64,000 nt of DNA from Denticeps clupeoides (lineage: Eukaryota > Chordata > Actinopteri > Clupeiformes > Denticipitidae), in the NCBI RefSeq assembly GCF_900700375.1, contig NC_041719.1, positions 18,590,479 to 18,654,478 of the forward strand, written 5' to 3'. Positions 1 to 12,400 of this stretch are shown here, one piece after another (position 1 is the stretch's first letter; every line of letters starts with the position of its first letter). Made by a program: the position numbers and the translations under genes. The notes under the pieces are model-generated. The model did not search any database. It saw nothing but the letters and a program-made list of their open reading frames with translations, and had not been told where the DNA came from.

Positions 1-832
1 TCGTCTAGGATCAGATTGTGTAGGTACTAATGTTCCTAGGCAGATTGTCAACTGAAGACTGTATGTATGAAACATTTTTGACTCATTGGGCGGAATGCAC
101 TTTGTCAGACTTGTGATAGTCAGGGCCAGACCTGTGATAGTCAGGGTAGTGAGAACATCACCAATCAATGCTGTGTCGTGATAGACAGAAAGGCACTACT
201 GTAATTTGTGGGCTGCAAACAGACACTCTTTTATGCGACTGCTGCATATCATAGTTACAGTGCACCTTGTGAAAATACTACACTGGGACATGGCAACATA
301 AGTAATGTTCATGAAATAATCTTTTTCCATATATAACAATCCAGCTATTAATATTAATTTAAATTTAACTAGTACTTTTCTAAAGTGGTCTGTAGAGCTT
401 TCATGAATAAAGTGTTATGTTTGGCACCCTGTTAGCACTCTATCTTTTGCTGCACAAGAGGGATAATGTTTAACTGAAAATTCCAGGTTTACATCCTGGT
501 GGTCCCTTCAATCAATCTTGTCTGCTTCATAATCCATCCAAATTAGGGCTGGTAGTAACACATTCATTAACCCAGTGTCCACAAAGTGAAATCCCACTCA
601 CCAAATAACCCTCAGTTGCTCAATGGATAATGATTCTTTAATTATTATAAGATATATAAGGGCTCCCGTTTACTACAGGGTCATGCTTTGGCACTGAGAA
701 TTTCAGATAACTCTAGATTTAAATCTGAGATGAAAATTCTTCATCATACACAAAAACCCAAAATGAAGTGCCAAATGTAAAATTATTTTAATGAATGCAC
801 AAGGCTTGTCTTGTCATCACATCCTATGGCAG
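1..832. other. Non-coding flank or intron left of the YwrD-like gene
   Basis: No exon, RNA gene or clear repeat could be supported here. The stretch is AT-rich with stops in all frames. The gene that starts to show at 833 lacks its N-terminal third, so this is probably an intron of that gene, with its earlier exons outside the window. Confidence 0.5.
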
Positions 833-3800
833 GAAATTTCAAGTCATGGAAAGGCTGGGTTCTATCAAGGCAGAGTTGCTGAAGCCATAGTTAAAGTGAT
901 AAAGGAGAATGGTGGTGTGATGTGTTTGGAGGACTTGAGGAGCAACAGCAGCAGTGAGGTCACACCCATCTTCACTGACTACAAGGTAAAAATGTAGTAA
1001 AGATGCACCATCAGATGCACCTCCCTGCGTTTACAGCTTCACTGACATGTAGTGAGGTTAAAAAGATTAGCCATACCCAGATGAATGAGCTCAATGTTCA
1101 TCTGCTATCAGTTTGACATTGAGTCAGCTTCTATTTTTACATATTTCCTGTATGATCATTGCACTAATAATGAGTATTGTTTTTTATGTTCCAATTCAGT
1201 CAGTTCGACTTTGGGAGATTCCTCCCAACGGCCAAGGAATGGCAGCACTTATTGCCCTAAATATTTTGGAGAACTTCCTCATCAAAGGTAGATTTAAAAA
1301 TTATGCCCATCCATTCTTCAACATATCCATAAATCATTAATCCACATATCCCATGTAATCATGGAATTATAAATTCATAGATCAGAATAGAGGCTATTAG
1401 CAAGGCTATTACTATGGAAATTAATTAATTAATATCAGAATCAGAATTATTCTGAATTAATATTCTAATATGATTACATTATTGACTTTATATTTAAATA
1501 TGACTTGCATTTACAATATGTTGATGTTAATTTAGTATTATATTATTGTGCCATTGGTTTCCAAGCGGGTAAAGAAGCAGACTTGTAACCAAAGGGGTGT
1601 GCATTCAACCCTGAACTGTCAAGGTTCAACTGAGGTCCCCTTGATCAAGGTACGATCCCCACACACTGCTCCCCAGGCGCATTTCATGGCTGCCCACTGC
1701 TCACCAAAGGGTGATGGTGAAAAGCAGAGGACACATTTCATTGTGTATCACAATGCTAAAAACTGTTGCTGCATTTTGTGAACCCATAGCCTCTTCCATC
1801 TTTCTTTTTTATAAGGTGGAAGTGACGTGATTGTCATGTGACACACTGCAGCACAGCACATGGTGCGCACAATAAAATCTGTCATCTGCTTTTGACCCAT
1901 CACCTTAGTGAGCAGTGGGCAGCCATGACAGGCACCCGGGGAGCAGTGTATAGGGACGGTGCTTTGCTCAGTGGCACCTTGGTGGTTCGGGATTCGAATC
2001 GGCAACCTTCTGATTACAGGTCTGATTTGCCCGATACAATAATTTCAGATATGTTAATCAATATGTTTTTTTTTTATGCATTCATGTTTAGAAATGGGTC
2101 ACAACAGTGCCAGCTACCTTCACGTTTTAGCCGAAGCCCTTAAACTAAGCCTGGGAGATACTTTTCACTACTGTGCTGACCCAGACAAAGTGAATATACC
2201 TTTGGATGGGCTACTTGCCAAAGACTATGGTCAGAGACGGGCTGAGCTCATTCACATGGCCAGGTAAATGTTTCATGAACCTTTTTTAGCATTAGCATGG
2301 CATCACAGGGGTGTCTCAACCTTGTGAGCGGCAGTATCGCTACGTAGCGGATGGGCGCTCCCTCAAAGCCAGGTACCAGCCAGTGTCTTCCACAGCGTGA
2401 TTACTTTAGATATGACTGTTTACTTACCCCTCCCTGTAATCTAGAGGATTACCCCGCCGACCATCAGTTGTCTGAGAGAAAGTACACAGGACAGAATTTG
2501 GGGAAGCAAGAGAAAATGTAAACTTTGGACACTAAGTTAGCATACAATGTACAAATGTCATTACAGAGTTTTGCCTTTAAACTTTAATAAGAAGTTTAAT
2601 AAGAAGCATTAATAAGAAGTTGCGTTTCAAATATGACCAAACAAAAACAAAGACATTTTTATACATTCAGCACAGCAGGGTGCTAAAGGCTCAATTTGCC
2701 ATAACCCACATTTTGCCATAATATCCTTCACATAGGTCTGTTATACAGATAATTATGCTCCATTTAGTCTCTACATGTGGTGGGTTCTTCCAGTTCCACC
2801 AGAGGGCGCTTATGACTGAGATGCAACGGTGGTGTAATAAACCTGGTGTAATAGGCATGTTTATAACTGTCTTTTCTTTTGCTTTACAAATTTCTCAATG
2901 ACGAAAACATCAACTGAAAAGAATTAGATTTGTTAGCATTCCTGTCTGAAATCCTATTAGAATTACTCTGATTATTACCCAGGAAAGCCTTACAGAGTTT
3001 TTTTTCTCCGCAGGGCCAGGGCTGATGGTGAGCATGGGACTCCCACAGGAAGTGAAACCGTTTATTTTTCTCTAGTGGACGGCGAGGGGAATGCTTGTTC
3101 TTTTGTCAACAGTAATTACATGGGCTTTGGCACAGGACTGGTCCCTCAAAACTGTGGGTTTTCTCTTCAAGTGAGCACATCATGCAGTTTTCAAGGTCAA
3201 ACAAAAAATATGATCAGAATACATGTTGGATACATGCAGTTCTTTCTTGATTAATGCGAATATTTATTCAATGAATATCATGGCTGTTAATAACAGTTCC
3301 ACTTTGGTCCAGTTTGTACTTCCATTTATTAGTTAATCTTTAACCTCAGAGTTGTTATTTAACACTTGTGATATGGATTGCTGAATGGCTCTTTTGTTGT
3401 ATGATTTTATAAATGCTTTGAAGACATGTTTTGTCAGAGTGGCCTCACACCGCTTTATTGTGCTCATCTCTTCTTTACTCTTTTAGAACCGAGGAACTTG
3501 CTTTTCACTTGACACCAATCATGGGAACTGCATAGGGCCACAGAAAAGGCCATACCACACCATAATTCCAGCCCTGCTGACAGATGCAGAATCCGGCAGG
3601 CTCCTGTGCTCCTTTGGGGTGATGGGGGGCTTCATGCAGCCACAGGGGCATGTACAGGTGCTGATTTCCTGCCTTCAGCCCCAACACTCCTACACTTCAG
3701 TTATAGTAGTTACAGTAGTTACAGATAGTTTATTATACAGCATCTCATTGAAGTGAGTACACTTTTAATATTTAATTTTAATATTAAGAAAGTATTTTAA

Positions 3801-4833
3801 TATTTCTTTCCTTGCGACACTTGGGATATGACACTTTGATACAATGTTAATTAGTTAACACAGCCAGTAATGTGTAAACTGGTGGCAACAAAAGTGAGAT
3901 AAATTAGGATTAGATAAAATAAGATAAGATGAAATTTACAAAATTGTGTCCAAATTGTGCCCAATGTGAGTTACAATGTCTAAGTTGTGACTTTATATAT
4001 TATGCTAAATAAAACACAATGGACTATTTTAGACAATTCTTGTATTCAGACCAATTGATGTTTCTTCGTAGGTCTTGCTGAATATGCTGGAGTTTGGGAT
4101 GAACCCTCAGGAGGCCCTAGACGCCCCACGTGTGTTGCTGCATTACAGTGAAGCTGGTAAGTCCTTTTCCACTCACATGGAGAAAAGGCTGACCTGGTCA
4201 CATGACGTTTACCACTCTGAAAGCACAAATCCATTGTGTCTTGCCAGAGTGGGTTCACTGTTAATGAATGTACATGCAGGCACTGAAAAAAACAGAAGCT
4301 TAATTTCATCCACAAATAACATCTAATTGAGGATTTCTTATAAAGCTTAATCATCCATAATTCTTAATATATTTAATGAATATCACACATTGATATAAAT
4401 TCGGGAAATTGGAGAACAATCAGTGGCAAAAAAAGGCTTAATTCTATTCCTATTAGGGGTTAAGGATTTTAGGTACTTTAGCCCAACAGCAATCAATAAT
4501 CAATGTGCTGAATGGGCACAATAATATGTACCCGATGTGATATGGTTTTGCCCTGAGGTGATTACTGGTATGTGTGTGTTGTGTTTTGTAGCCCAGCGAT
4601 GGCAGTTCAATTTGGAAGCTGGGATAGAGGAGGGTGTGGCTGACGAGCTGAGGAGGCGGGGGCATGCAGTTTGCTGGCCAGTGGCAGGGCACGATCGGGC
4701 ACAGTTTGGCCGGGGTCAGGTCATTGCAATAGGGGACTGGTGGGACCCCAGTGCCTCAGCTCCTGCAACCCCTACCAGGGTTCTGTGGGCAGGATCAGAC
4801 CCCAGGGCTGATGGCTGTGCTGTGGGATATTAG
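833..4833 (+). CDS. Gamma-glutamyltransferase family, YwrD-like (5'-partial)
   Basis: Seven exons: 833-985, 1200-1287, 2092-2263, 3014-3170, 3487-3657, 4072-4156 and 4592-4833 (stop TAG). They join in phase to 355 residues. Family members hydrolyse glutathione or transfer its gamma-glutamyl group, and are made as a proenzyme that self-cleaves before a catalytic Thr. The likely nucleophile is the Thr in [16 protein letters not shown] (exon at 3014). Other family landmarks are [44 protein letters not shown] and the C-terminal [13 protein letters not shown]. This resembles the bacterial YwrD branch more than membrane-anchored mammalian GGT1. The family is roughly 530 residues long, so about 175 N-terminal residues lie left of the window. 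The donor of the fifth visible exon (gtgctg) is weak but keeps phase. A possible poly(A) signal AATAAA lies at 5177-5182. Confidence 0.88.
1549..1755 (+). mobile_element. tRNA-derived SINE, family 2
   Basis: An intronic copy inside the YwrD-like gene. It has a degenerate tRNA-like head, then the body seen in four other copies in this window (caccactgctccccaggcgc, ctgcccactgctcacc, aggacacatttcattgtgt). Forward orientation. It is diverged from the better copy at 44341-44585. Confidence 0.8.
1816..2022 (-). mobile_element. tRNA-derived SINE, family 2 (reverse copy)
   Basis: Reverse-oriented copy just 60 bp from the forward copy at 1549-1755, so the two form an imperfect inverted pair in one intron. 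Its B-box-like end gggattcgaatcggcaacc lies near 1989-2007. Confidence 0.82.
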
Positions 4834-6652
4834 CCTGTTTCTTGTGGTGGCTGAATGGTTATTATATAATATGTAACAGATTGAAAAGAATGTCCAAATA
4901 CCACATTCTGGTATTATTTAATAATTTACTTCAAATTATTTATAATTTTTTAAGATTTTTTTTTAAATGTGTTTTTTGTGTACTTCCACTTAATAAATTT
5001 TTTAAACATGAGCACATGAAGGGCATCCCTCTCTGTATCACTCTTTCTCAAAGTTTCTTCCTTTCTTTTTTCTCTCTTTTCTTTTAGAGGAGTTTTCCTT
5101 ATGTGCACAAGGGTCAAGTGTGGGGGGTGTCAAAGCCCATTGAGACGTACTGTATGTGATTATGGGCAATATAAGAAATAAATGTATGTTGAACCAAGTG
5201 TATGTTTAAACCTGCTTTTTAACATGGTATATATTGCTTTTTAAAAAATAAAATTTCTGTTTGTATGTGTATGCAGTACATTGACAGGATCAGTAATTGT
5301 GTCATACATATTCTGTCATTGCGCTAAAGAATTTTGTGGTGGGCGACCTCGCTGACTCACTCCCATTCTTTTCATTTTCCTCTTCATTTTTTCTTTTTCT
5401 GATGAGTGGGAAATACCAGCCCAGACTGAGTCACACGAGTTTGTGTACGCATACTTATCAGCTCTGCACAGATCCTTTTCTGATGACATTGACCTAAGTA
5501 CGTTCATTCATCGCACCAGTAGGGAGGGTCCATCTGTCAACTCGTCAAGGTGAGAGTGGGTTAGGCCGGGGTTTATCTTGATTTGTTTATAGACCTTGGC
5601 TCAAAATTAGTGACCCTGATTACTCATATATATTGAATCACAAGTATGCATTATTCTTTCAAGAGTTGTTATGAGGCTCTGGATTTGTCTGGATGTCTTT
5701 AAAATATCTTTAAAACATTATTTTCCTCAACCCTTTAATCTCACATTTTGAATGTTCATATAATGAAATTGAACGTGATAATAGTTTAAATGCCTTTTTC
5801 CCCCCAGTAAACTGAATGTTTGAAGGCATACTTGGTGAATGAACAACCCAATCTACATGTTCACTTGCACTTTGTTTTTTATATATCATATTATGGACTT
5901 TACTGGAGCACAGGCAGAGTTTCATTCTTCAAATCCCACTTAAATACACTTTTCAGCAAGTACAATAAAGTTGTATTCTTTAATGGATAAAACACACACG
6001 CTTATGTTTCCTTACATAATTCACTGAATTCAGTGACTACTGCTCAGTCTCATTATTACTTTTTACTCTGAGGGTTAATCTGGGCTCAGGGCCACTTAAG
6101 CAAAACTCTGCCTGGTACATTCCAGTCCACAGGCCATGTTTTTTTTATTTCTTGTGCATGAAGAGTTCATTATAGGGAATGTCCTTTTGTCCCACGCTCA
6201 GCAGTCTGATGCCATCTTCTGTTGCTGTAGAGAACTGGCAGCTATTTACTCTGCAGCTTCTCCTCAAGGCTACAGAAATCCCCCTATCATCTGAACAGAC
6301 CTCATGTAATATTCCAGTGACAGGAATCTTTCTGCATATGGGTTTGAATGGTGAAAGTTGTGGGAAATTGGGGTCCTGCCCCATGGGCTTCAGCGTGTTT
6401 TCTGCCTAAGTCCTCCAGAGTCTCACCCTGTTTCCGTTGTTTTGGGGGGTTACTCACCACGCCAAAAATGGAACTTGTTGCATCATCTCAGCAGGGTTGA
6501 GCAGCAGAGCAGGAGGTGGAGGGTCTGCTCTTTTCCGCCCTCCCGGTTTCCTCTTTGGATTAGGGCAGTGGAAAAACCCTGGGAGAGCCCTTCCTCTCTT
6601 CATCATCTCCACTTTCTTCTCCTCTCCTGGCACGTTCACTTGCTCCCTCGCC
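4834..6652. other. Intergenic region between the YwrD-like gene and tm4sf
   Basis: It holds the 3' UTR of the left gene (AATAAA at 5177) and the presumed promoter and 5' UTR of tm4sf (about 6400-6652). No TATA box or recognised repeat stands out. The short open frames here have no recognisable similarity and look spurious. Confidence 0.5.
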
Positions 6653-7996
6653 ATGTGCACCCTGCGTTTCGCCCGGTCCTTAGGATTTGCACTTATCCCG
6701 CTGGCGACCTGCTGCATTGTGGCTAATGTGCTCATGTTTTACCCCGGGGGATATAGCAATTATGTGCGTGAAGAACATATCACCAAATATGCATGGTCTT
6801 TCATGGGCATTGTTGGAGGAGGTTTGGCGGTGAGTTAAGCATTTTATTCATTATTAATATGATTGATGATAAGCATTTTTCTTTTTTCAAGTATCTGTTA
6901 CTCCAAGATAAAGACAAATTAGGTAAAATGTTAATAGAAGAAGTGACATTCATATATTTAAATATTTATATTTGTGCAATGACAAATACATTTGAATGTT
7001 TATGTATAAATGGTAGGCGGAATGAAAATTATGAGGTATTTATTTGCGAAATAATTCATGATTCCAAAGCAAGGGTGAGCTAGATTTGGGTTTTAAAGTC
7101 AAATGGCCACACATCCTTTCAACAGGAATCTAGCAGAAGTGAACATCCTCTCTCTCTGCCTGTCTCAGGTCTTCCTGCCTGCAGCTGTGTTTGTGAGCAT
7201 GGGGAAATGCGCCGACAGCTGCGGGACCGAAACCTATGCGGTCAGTACTTTTGTTGGCGCTGTTCGTGGTTAACTATGTACTCGCATGTCAGCATGCAGG
7301 CGTCGGTCGGTACATTTGTCTAAGGGAGGGCCCTCACACCCAGATTCCTCGTGGTGGGACTCCACAGCTGCTCAGGGCGCTGGAAGTCAGCCACTTCACA
7401 TCCTGCTAGTGTCTAAACGCGGATTTTAAAACAATGCAAACCCTTGTCTTTTTGTCCTCTTTCACAGATGTGTGGCTCAGTAATGGCTGCCCTCGTTGGA
7501 TTGTCCGGTTCTCTCTACTGCTGTGTCGTATCCGTCTTGGCTTTGCTTCACGGACCCTACTGCTTCACCACATATGGATGGCAGTATCGTTTCAGAAATG
7601 AGGGTGGAACGTATGTCTTTACTAGCTGATTATTTCAAACACAGCATTGACATTTGGTGTCTGTGAGAATATTTTTAACCCAAAAAATGTAGAGCCCATT
7701 TGTACCTGTACACAGTGTTTAAGCCCAGACAATATCCCATTGATCAAGGAACACTTTGAAGTGTTAAATGAAAATCTTCTTCTTCCTTGTTCCTCAGGTA
7801 CCTTTTCCACCGAGAAACCTGGTCAGAGTGCATACAGCCGAGTAAAATAGTGGAATGGGACGTGACTCTCCTGTTCATCATGCTGTGTCTCAGTGCCCTG
7901 GAGAGCATCATCTGCGCTCTGCAGCTGCTGAGCGGAATAGTCAACGCTGTGTGCAGGCCGTGCTGCTACAAGCAAGAGTACAGCCTGAATCCCTGA
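6653..7996 (+). CDS. Transmembrane 4 L6 family member (TM4SF1/18-like)
   Basis: Four coding exons: 6653-6829, 7169-7240, 7468-7610 and 7798-7996, giving 196 residues; the family is about 197-202. This is a four-pass plasma-membrane protein of the L6 group, which is unrelated in sequence to true tetraspanins and organises membrane microdomains in adhesion and migration. Hydrophobic segments are near residues 8-30, 46-68, 85-112 and 152-178. Family landmarks include the N-terminal MC..RFARSLGF.LIPLA, FYPGG after TM1, HGPYC after TM3, and WSECIQPSKIVEWDV before TM4, which is closest to human TM4SF1. The start is the only Met before TM1. Human TM4SF18, TM4SF1 and TM4SF4 lie next to CP in the same orientation, as here. 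The exact orthologue among these is not resolved. Confidence 0.93.
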
Positions 7997-8449
7997 GAGC
8001 ACCGAGGCTACCGACCCCGCCCGCCTCGATGGATCCACTTCAATTAGATTTTCTCATCCTCATCTTCTCCTGAGTTCTTAAGGCAATGGGATAGGATTTG
8101 ATTTGATTTGTCAAAGTGGACTTTGAGTCGTGGCAACAACTGCTGAATATGTGGGCCCGTTCCTTCAACTTTAATGAAGGAGAGCCTGGATGCATATAGA
8201 CTGTTACTCTGCATATTTGCTGTGCGATATATCCTTTCAGCTCCTCAATCAGATTACGCAGAGGAAAAATTACACAACAGCACGAGAAAATGCAGCACTC
8301 CATTTAATCCATGAAACAATTCCTTATAAGGCTACTGAATTTGAATACATGTATTTTTTTCTATGATGATACATTCTAAGTTATTGTTTTTTATTCTCAA
8401 GCATGTTGAATGTATAATGTGTTTTATAATGTTTCTGTCACCGTGAAGA

Positions 8450-8455
8450 AATAAA
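8450..8455 (+). terminator. Poly(A) signal of tm4sf
   Basis: AATAAA lies 454 bp past the tm4sf stop codon and is followed by a T-rich stretch. It is a plausible 3' end; cleavage was not tested. Confidence 0.5.
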
Positions 8456-8699
8456 TATTTTTCATTTTTAATGTTTGCTTTGCAAGAGATGTTTGGTTCA
8501 TGAGGGCAGTGGGCCTTATGCACACTTATACACAAGCAGCACAAAGGCAGGTTTCAGGAGCCCACCCTTACACAGCACTATACTGGAGGAATAATTATGC
8601 CACATAGTACCATAGTTATAAAGCTTAGGTTTCATGTATGTATACAAAGAGTGTGTTCTTAAAGGAAGATAGCACATTTCTATCATATTTTACACAATT

Positions 8700-8930
8700 T
8701 ACATCTTTATTCCCATCAGGTTGTTCAGTTCTGGAGCTGTTTCCTTCAATTGGCTTTTGCAAAAGGCTTCTAATTCTGCAAGATTGTTGGGCCGACTTGC
8801 ATGCAGATTTAGGTCTGGGGATTGTGGGGACTATGGTAAATCCATCAGCTTGCACCTCTTGAGATTTAGATTTTATGTATGGTTGAAAGCCTTATGTTGT
8901 GGTAGATGCCATCCTTTTGTCCCCTAGATG
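8700..8930 (-). mobile_element. Tc1/mariner-like transposase remnant
   Basis: Read on the minus strand, one frame gives pieces that match the C-terminal part of Tc1-like transposases: a GWHLPQ...FNHT block (the family's GW.QQDNDPKHTS), then KRCKLMDLP followed by SPQSPDLN (family W.SQSPDLN..E), then RPNNLAELEAFC. Two TAG/TAA stops interrupt it, one at the position of the usual Trp before SPQSPDLN. No terminal inverted repeats were found. It is an old, dead DNA-transposon fragment upstream of ceruloplasmin. Confidence 0.72.
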
Positions 8931-9403
8931 GAGTGATCTGTGCATCCAGAAATATTTCTTTGAATCCTTTCTTCCTTCTACCAAAGAAATGTTCACTGTC
9001 CATGGTAAATCCTTGGTAAACCAATGTATTGAGAAATGTGTCGTCTTTATGTTTATTTATTGTTAGGCATCTTTTTAAGATTTTGCTGTTTAAATAAACA
9101 TTTGCATTCCAGTCTACTAGATTTTACACTTTATACTGTGGAGGACGTCGTTTGTGTGTTATTAACGTAATCCAGACAAGTATTGGGTTACAGACAGCTG
9201 TGTGCCTGTTGGAAGTATTACTGCACATAGGATTGCAAAACATCTCTGGTTTAGGCAATGGAGCCGCTCAGTGAATGTTGGGGTCAAATGTTTGTCCAGT
9301 ACTGCAGGCTCAGTATTTTCCCCGCTGTGAACTATCTGTTTGTCAGGCATCCCTACAGCCATTGGCTGTCTGAGGTTGGCCCTTTAGACTCAGCTGGTCC
9401 ATC

Positions 9404-9410
9404 TATAAAA
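9404..9410 (+). promoter_or_regulatory. TATA box of cp
   Basis: TATAAAA 43 bp before the ceruloplasmin ATG would place transcription start near 9434 and give a 5' UTR of about 20 bases. This fits a strongly expressed, tissue-restricted (liver) secretory gene. It is inferred from the motif and its spacing. Confidence 0.6.
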
Positions 9411-9452
9411 GCCATGTAGCCCCAGGTGAGGCACACGGAGGGGTATGCCAGA

Positions 9453-12400
9453 ATGGGGAGCCTGGAGTGGACCTTGTTTCTGGGGCTTTGTGCTGCAGGA
9501 ACTGTGACCTGTGCCAGAAGGGATTATTTCATAGGAATTAAAGAGATTCAGTGGGATTATGCTCCCAGTGGAATTAACCAGATTCATAACAGAACTATCA
9601 AGGATGATGAGTAAGTTTATGAATGCTTTATCGATTTTTCCTTTAATTATATATCCATGAGCATTCAGCAGTCCATTACATAGACATAGTACAATAGAAC
9701 TGTTGCTTTTAAACATCAGAAAAATGGAATTTAGCAAATCCTACAGTTTATCTCATATTTTATCTCAACAGAAGATAAAAAATATGCATAGAATAATTCA
9801 AGGAGCATATGAAAAATGTCAAATGTCTTTCGGAACAAGCTTCATGGTTTCTCTCTGTTTCTCAGACATGCAAGAATGCTCCTGGAGAGAGGAGAAAATC
9901 GGATTGGGCGCACATACAAAAAGGCTGTGTATGTCCAGTACACAGATGCTTCTTATCAGAAAGAGATAGAAAAACTGAAGTGGCTGGGCTTCCTGGGGCC
10001 TGTGATTTGTGCCGAGGAGGATGATGTTGTGTACGTGCATCTGAAGAACATGGCCAGTCGCAAATACTCCATCCACCCCCATGGCTTCCATTACAACAAG
10101 ACTAATGAAGGTCTTCATATGTTCTTAGCTTTTTTTTCTGGTTCATATAAATCAATGGAATATTCACATGAATCAATTATTTTATTCACCTGTGTATCTG
10201 ATATACGTGTATTTAAATCCATAGTGATTAATATTCACATATTTCAAAGTCACTCTGCAGCTATTGAGGTGTTAAATATGATGCTTGAGAATACAGTGTC
10301 CAGATCTATGTGTAGTACTATGACTTTGTGGTGGTTAAGATTTCATTTGGTCATTTTCCAGGTGCTTTATACCCAGACAACACAACCCCAAATGAGAAAA
10401 TAGGAGATGCTGTGGACCCTGGAAAGACCTTCACCTACACTTGGATCCTTGACCCTTCCCATGCCCCTAATAAAGATGATACAAACTGCCTGACTCGAGT
10501 GTACCACTCACATGTCAACGCTATTAATGACATTTCATCTGGTCTGATTGGGCCACTCATTATTTGTAAAAAGGGTATGTGCCAAGTACTTCAATGTAAT
10601 TTAAAAATGTTTTCAAAAAGGAATGTACTGAAGAGTTGTTTTTTTTTATCAATGTTCTAGGCACGATGGACGTCTATGGTGATAAGAGTGCAGATTACCT
10701 GTATGCCCTGATGTTCACAGTGTCTGATGAAAACTTGAGCTGGTACCTTGAAGAGAACATCAAGACTTACTGCACAGCTCCTACCAGAGTGGACAAGGCA
10801 GATGAAAGCTTTGTGGAAAGCAACAGAATGCCTTGTGAGCACTGAATGTATATTTGTATATGTGAGAGGTCAAAAACTGACAAATTCATGCAATCATTGA
10901 TATATCAGCTATGATTGTCTAATTTTATGCCAGAAATGTCTAGGTTCAATGTGAATACATTGTTTTCCAGCAATCAATGGCTATATGTATGGAAATCTGC
11001 CTGACCTCGGTGTATGCGTGGGCAATAAGATCCAGTGGCACCTGTTCAGCATTGGAAATGAAGCAGACATCCACTCAATCCACTTCCATGGACAGATATT
11101 GACTGACCGTCGCCACCATGTGGACACAGTCAGCCTTTTCCCGGCATCCTTTGTAAATGTGGATATGGAGGCTGACAAACCAGGACAGTGGCTGATCAGT
11201 TGTGAGAACACAAATTATGTGCATGGTAATGTTTCCTTTTATATTTTATACATGATCGATATTTTAACCAATCTGAAAAGTGGATTAGATTAGTGGATTA
11301 GTGCTTTAACACTTTAAACATTAGACATTTTTAATGTTCAATAACTGCATTTATTTTGTCACCCTGGAATGAAAGAATTATGTGTAGGTTTGATCATCTT
11401 TGTATTTTTAACATTTTTTAGCTGGAATGCAAGCAATTCTTGAAATTAAGAAATGCTTCCCTGAGGTTCACAAGCCCCGGCCACATGGTGAGACAAGGCA
11501 GTACTACATAGCAGCTGAAGAGGTGGACTGGGACTATGGACCAACACAGATGAACCTTTACTCGGGTGTCCCACTGACAACTGATGAGTAAGTAGTCCAG
11601 TCTGTGCTTCTGTTCGTTTCAAAGAAGTAATGAGAACCAATTAGCTTAATTTGGGCTTTTCATCCCTGACACACAGGGACGCCAAGACCTTCTTTGAGAA
11701 TAGTAATAACCGCATCGGGGGGAAATACAAGAAAGCAAAATATGTGGAGTACACAGATGACACCTTCACCAAGCCCAAGGAGAGAACTTCTGAAGAGCAA
11801 CATTTAGGAATCCTAGGTAGACCCTCAAGCTTGAACTTTAGCTAGAGATACAGTAGAGATACGACCAAACATGAGTTGTTTCCTTAGGCCCAGTGATTAG
11901 AGCAGAAGAAGAGGACACCATTAGGGTGACGTTTAAGAACAAGGCCACACGACCCTACACCATGCAACCACATGGGGTCCAATATGAAATTCAAGAGGAG
12001 GGAACCCTCTATCATAATGTCTTGGAAGGTACACATGACTTATTTGAATAATTTGAATGTTAAAGTCAGACAAATCATTAATGCAGTGTTCTCTGTCAAT
12101 ACAGAATCCTACACGGCCAAGAAACTGCGGGAAATAAAGAAGTTGCCGAGTAAGCACATATTTATTCATGTTCTGGGATTTTTGTCGGAATGACGTGCAT
12201 CAAGTTACGAGGATTTTCAGGATTGCTTAACCACATGCAGGTTTACGGGGTTGTTCGTGATAAGACCTTGGAAAATTTGGGACTCAAAGGCTCAAAACAA
12301 ACAAAGACAGGTCCAGAGTTCATGCAGATTAAAAGTCTTGAATTACGCAATGATCAGGCGGGTTTGAAATGTACCCATCTCACATTTTCCACAATTTAGC

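Larger units (their letters stand above)
7997..9452. other. Intergenic region, tm4sf to cp
   Basis: It contains the tm4sf 3' UTR, the Tc1-like remnant at 8700-8930, and the cp promoter. No other gene was seen. Confidence 0.6.

Noticed and set aside
5037-5100. Pyrimidine-rich stretch with tctcttttcttttag as a possible extra acceptor in the YwrD-like gene
   Set aside because: The gene already ends with the family's normal C-terminus at 4833, and no exon-like frame follows.
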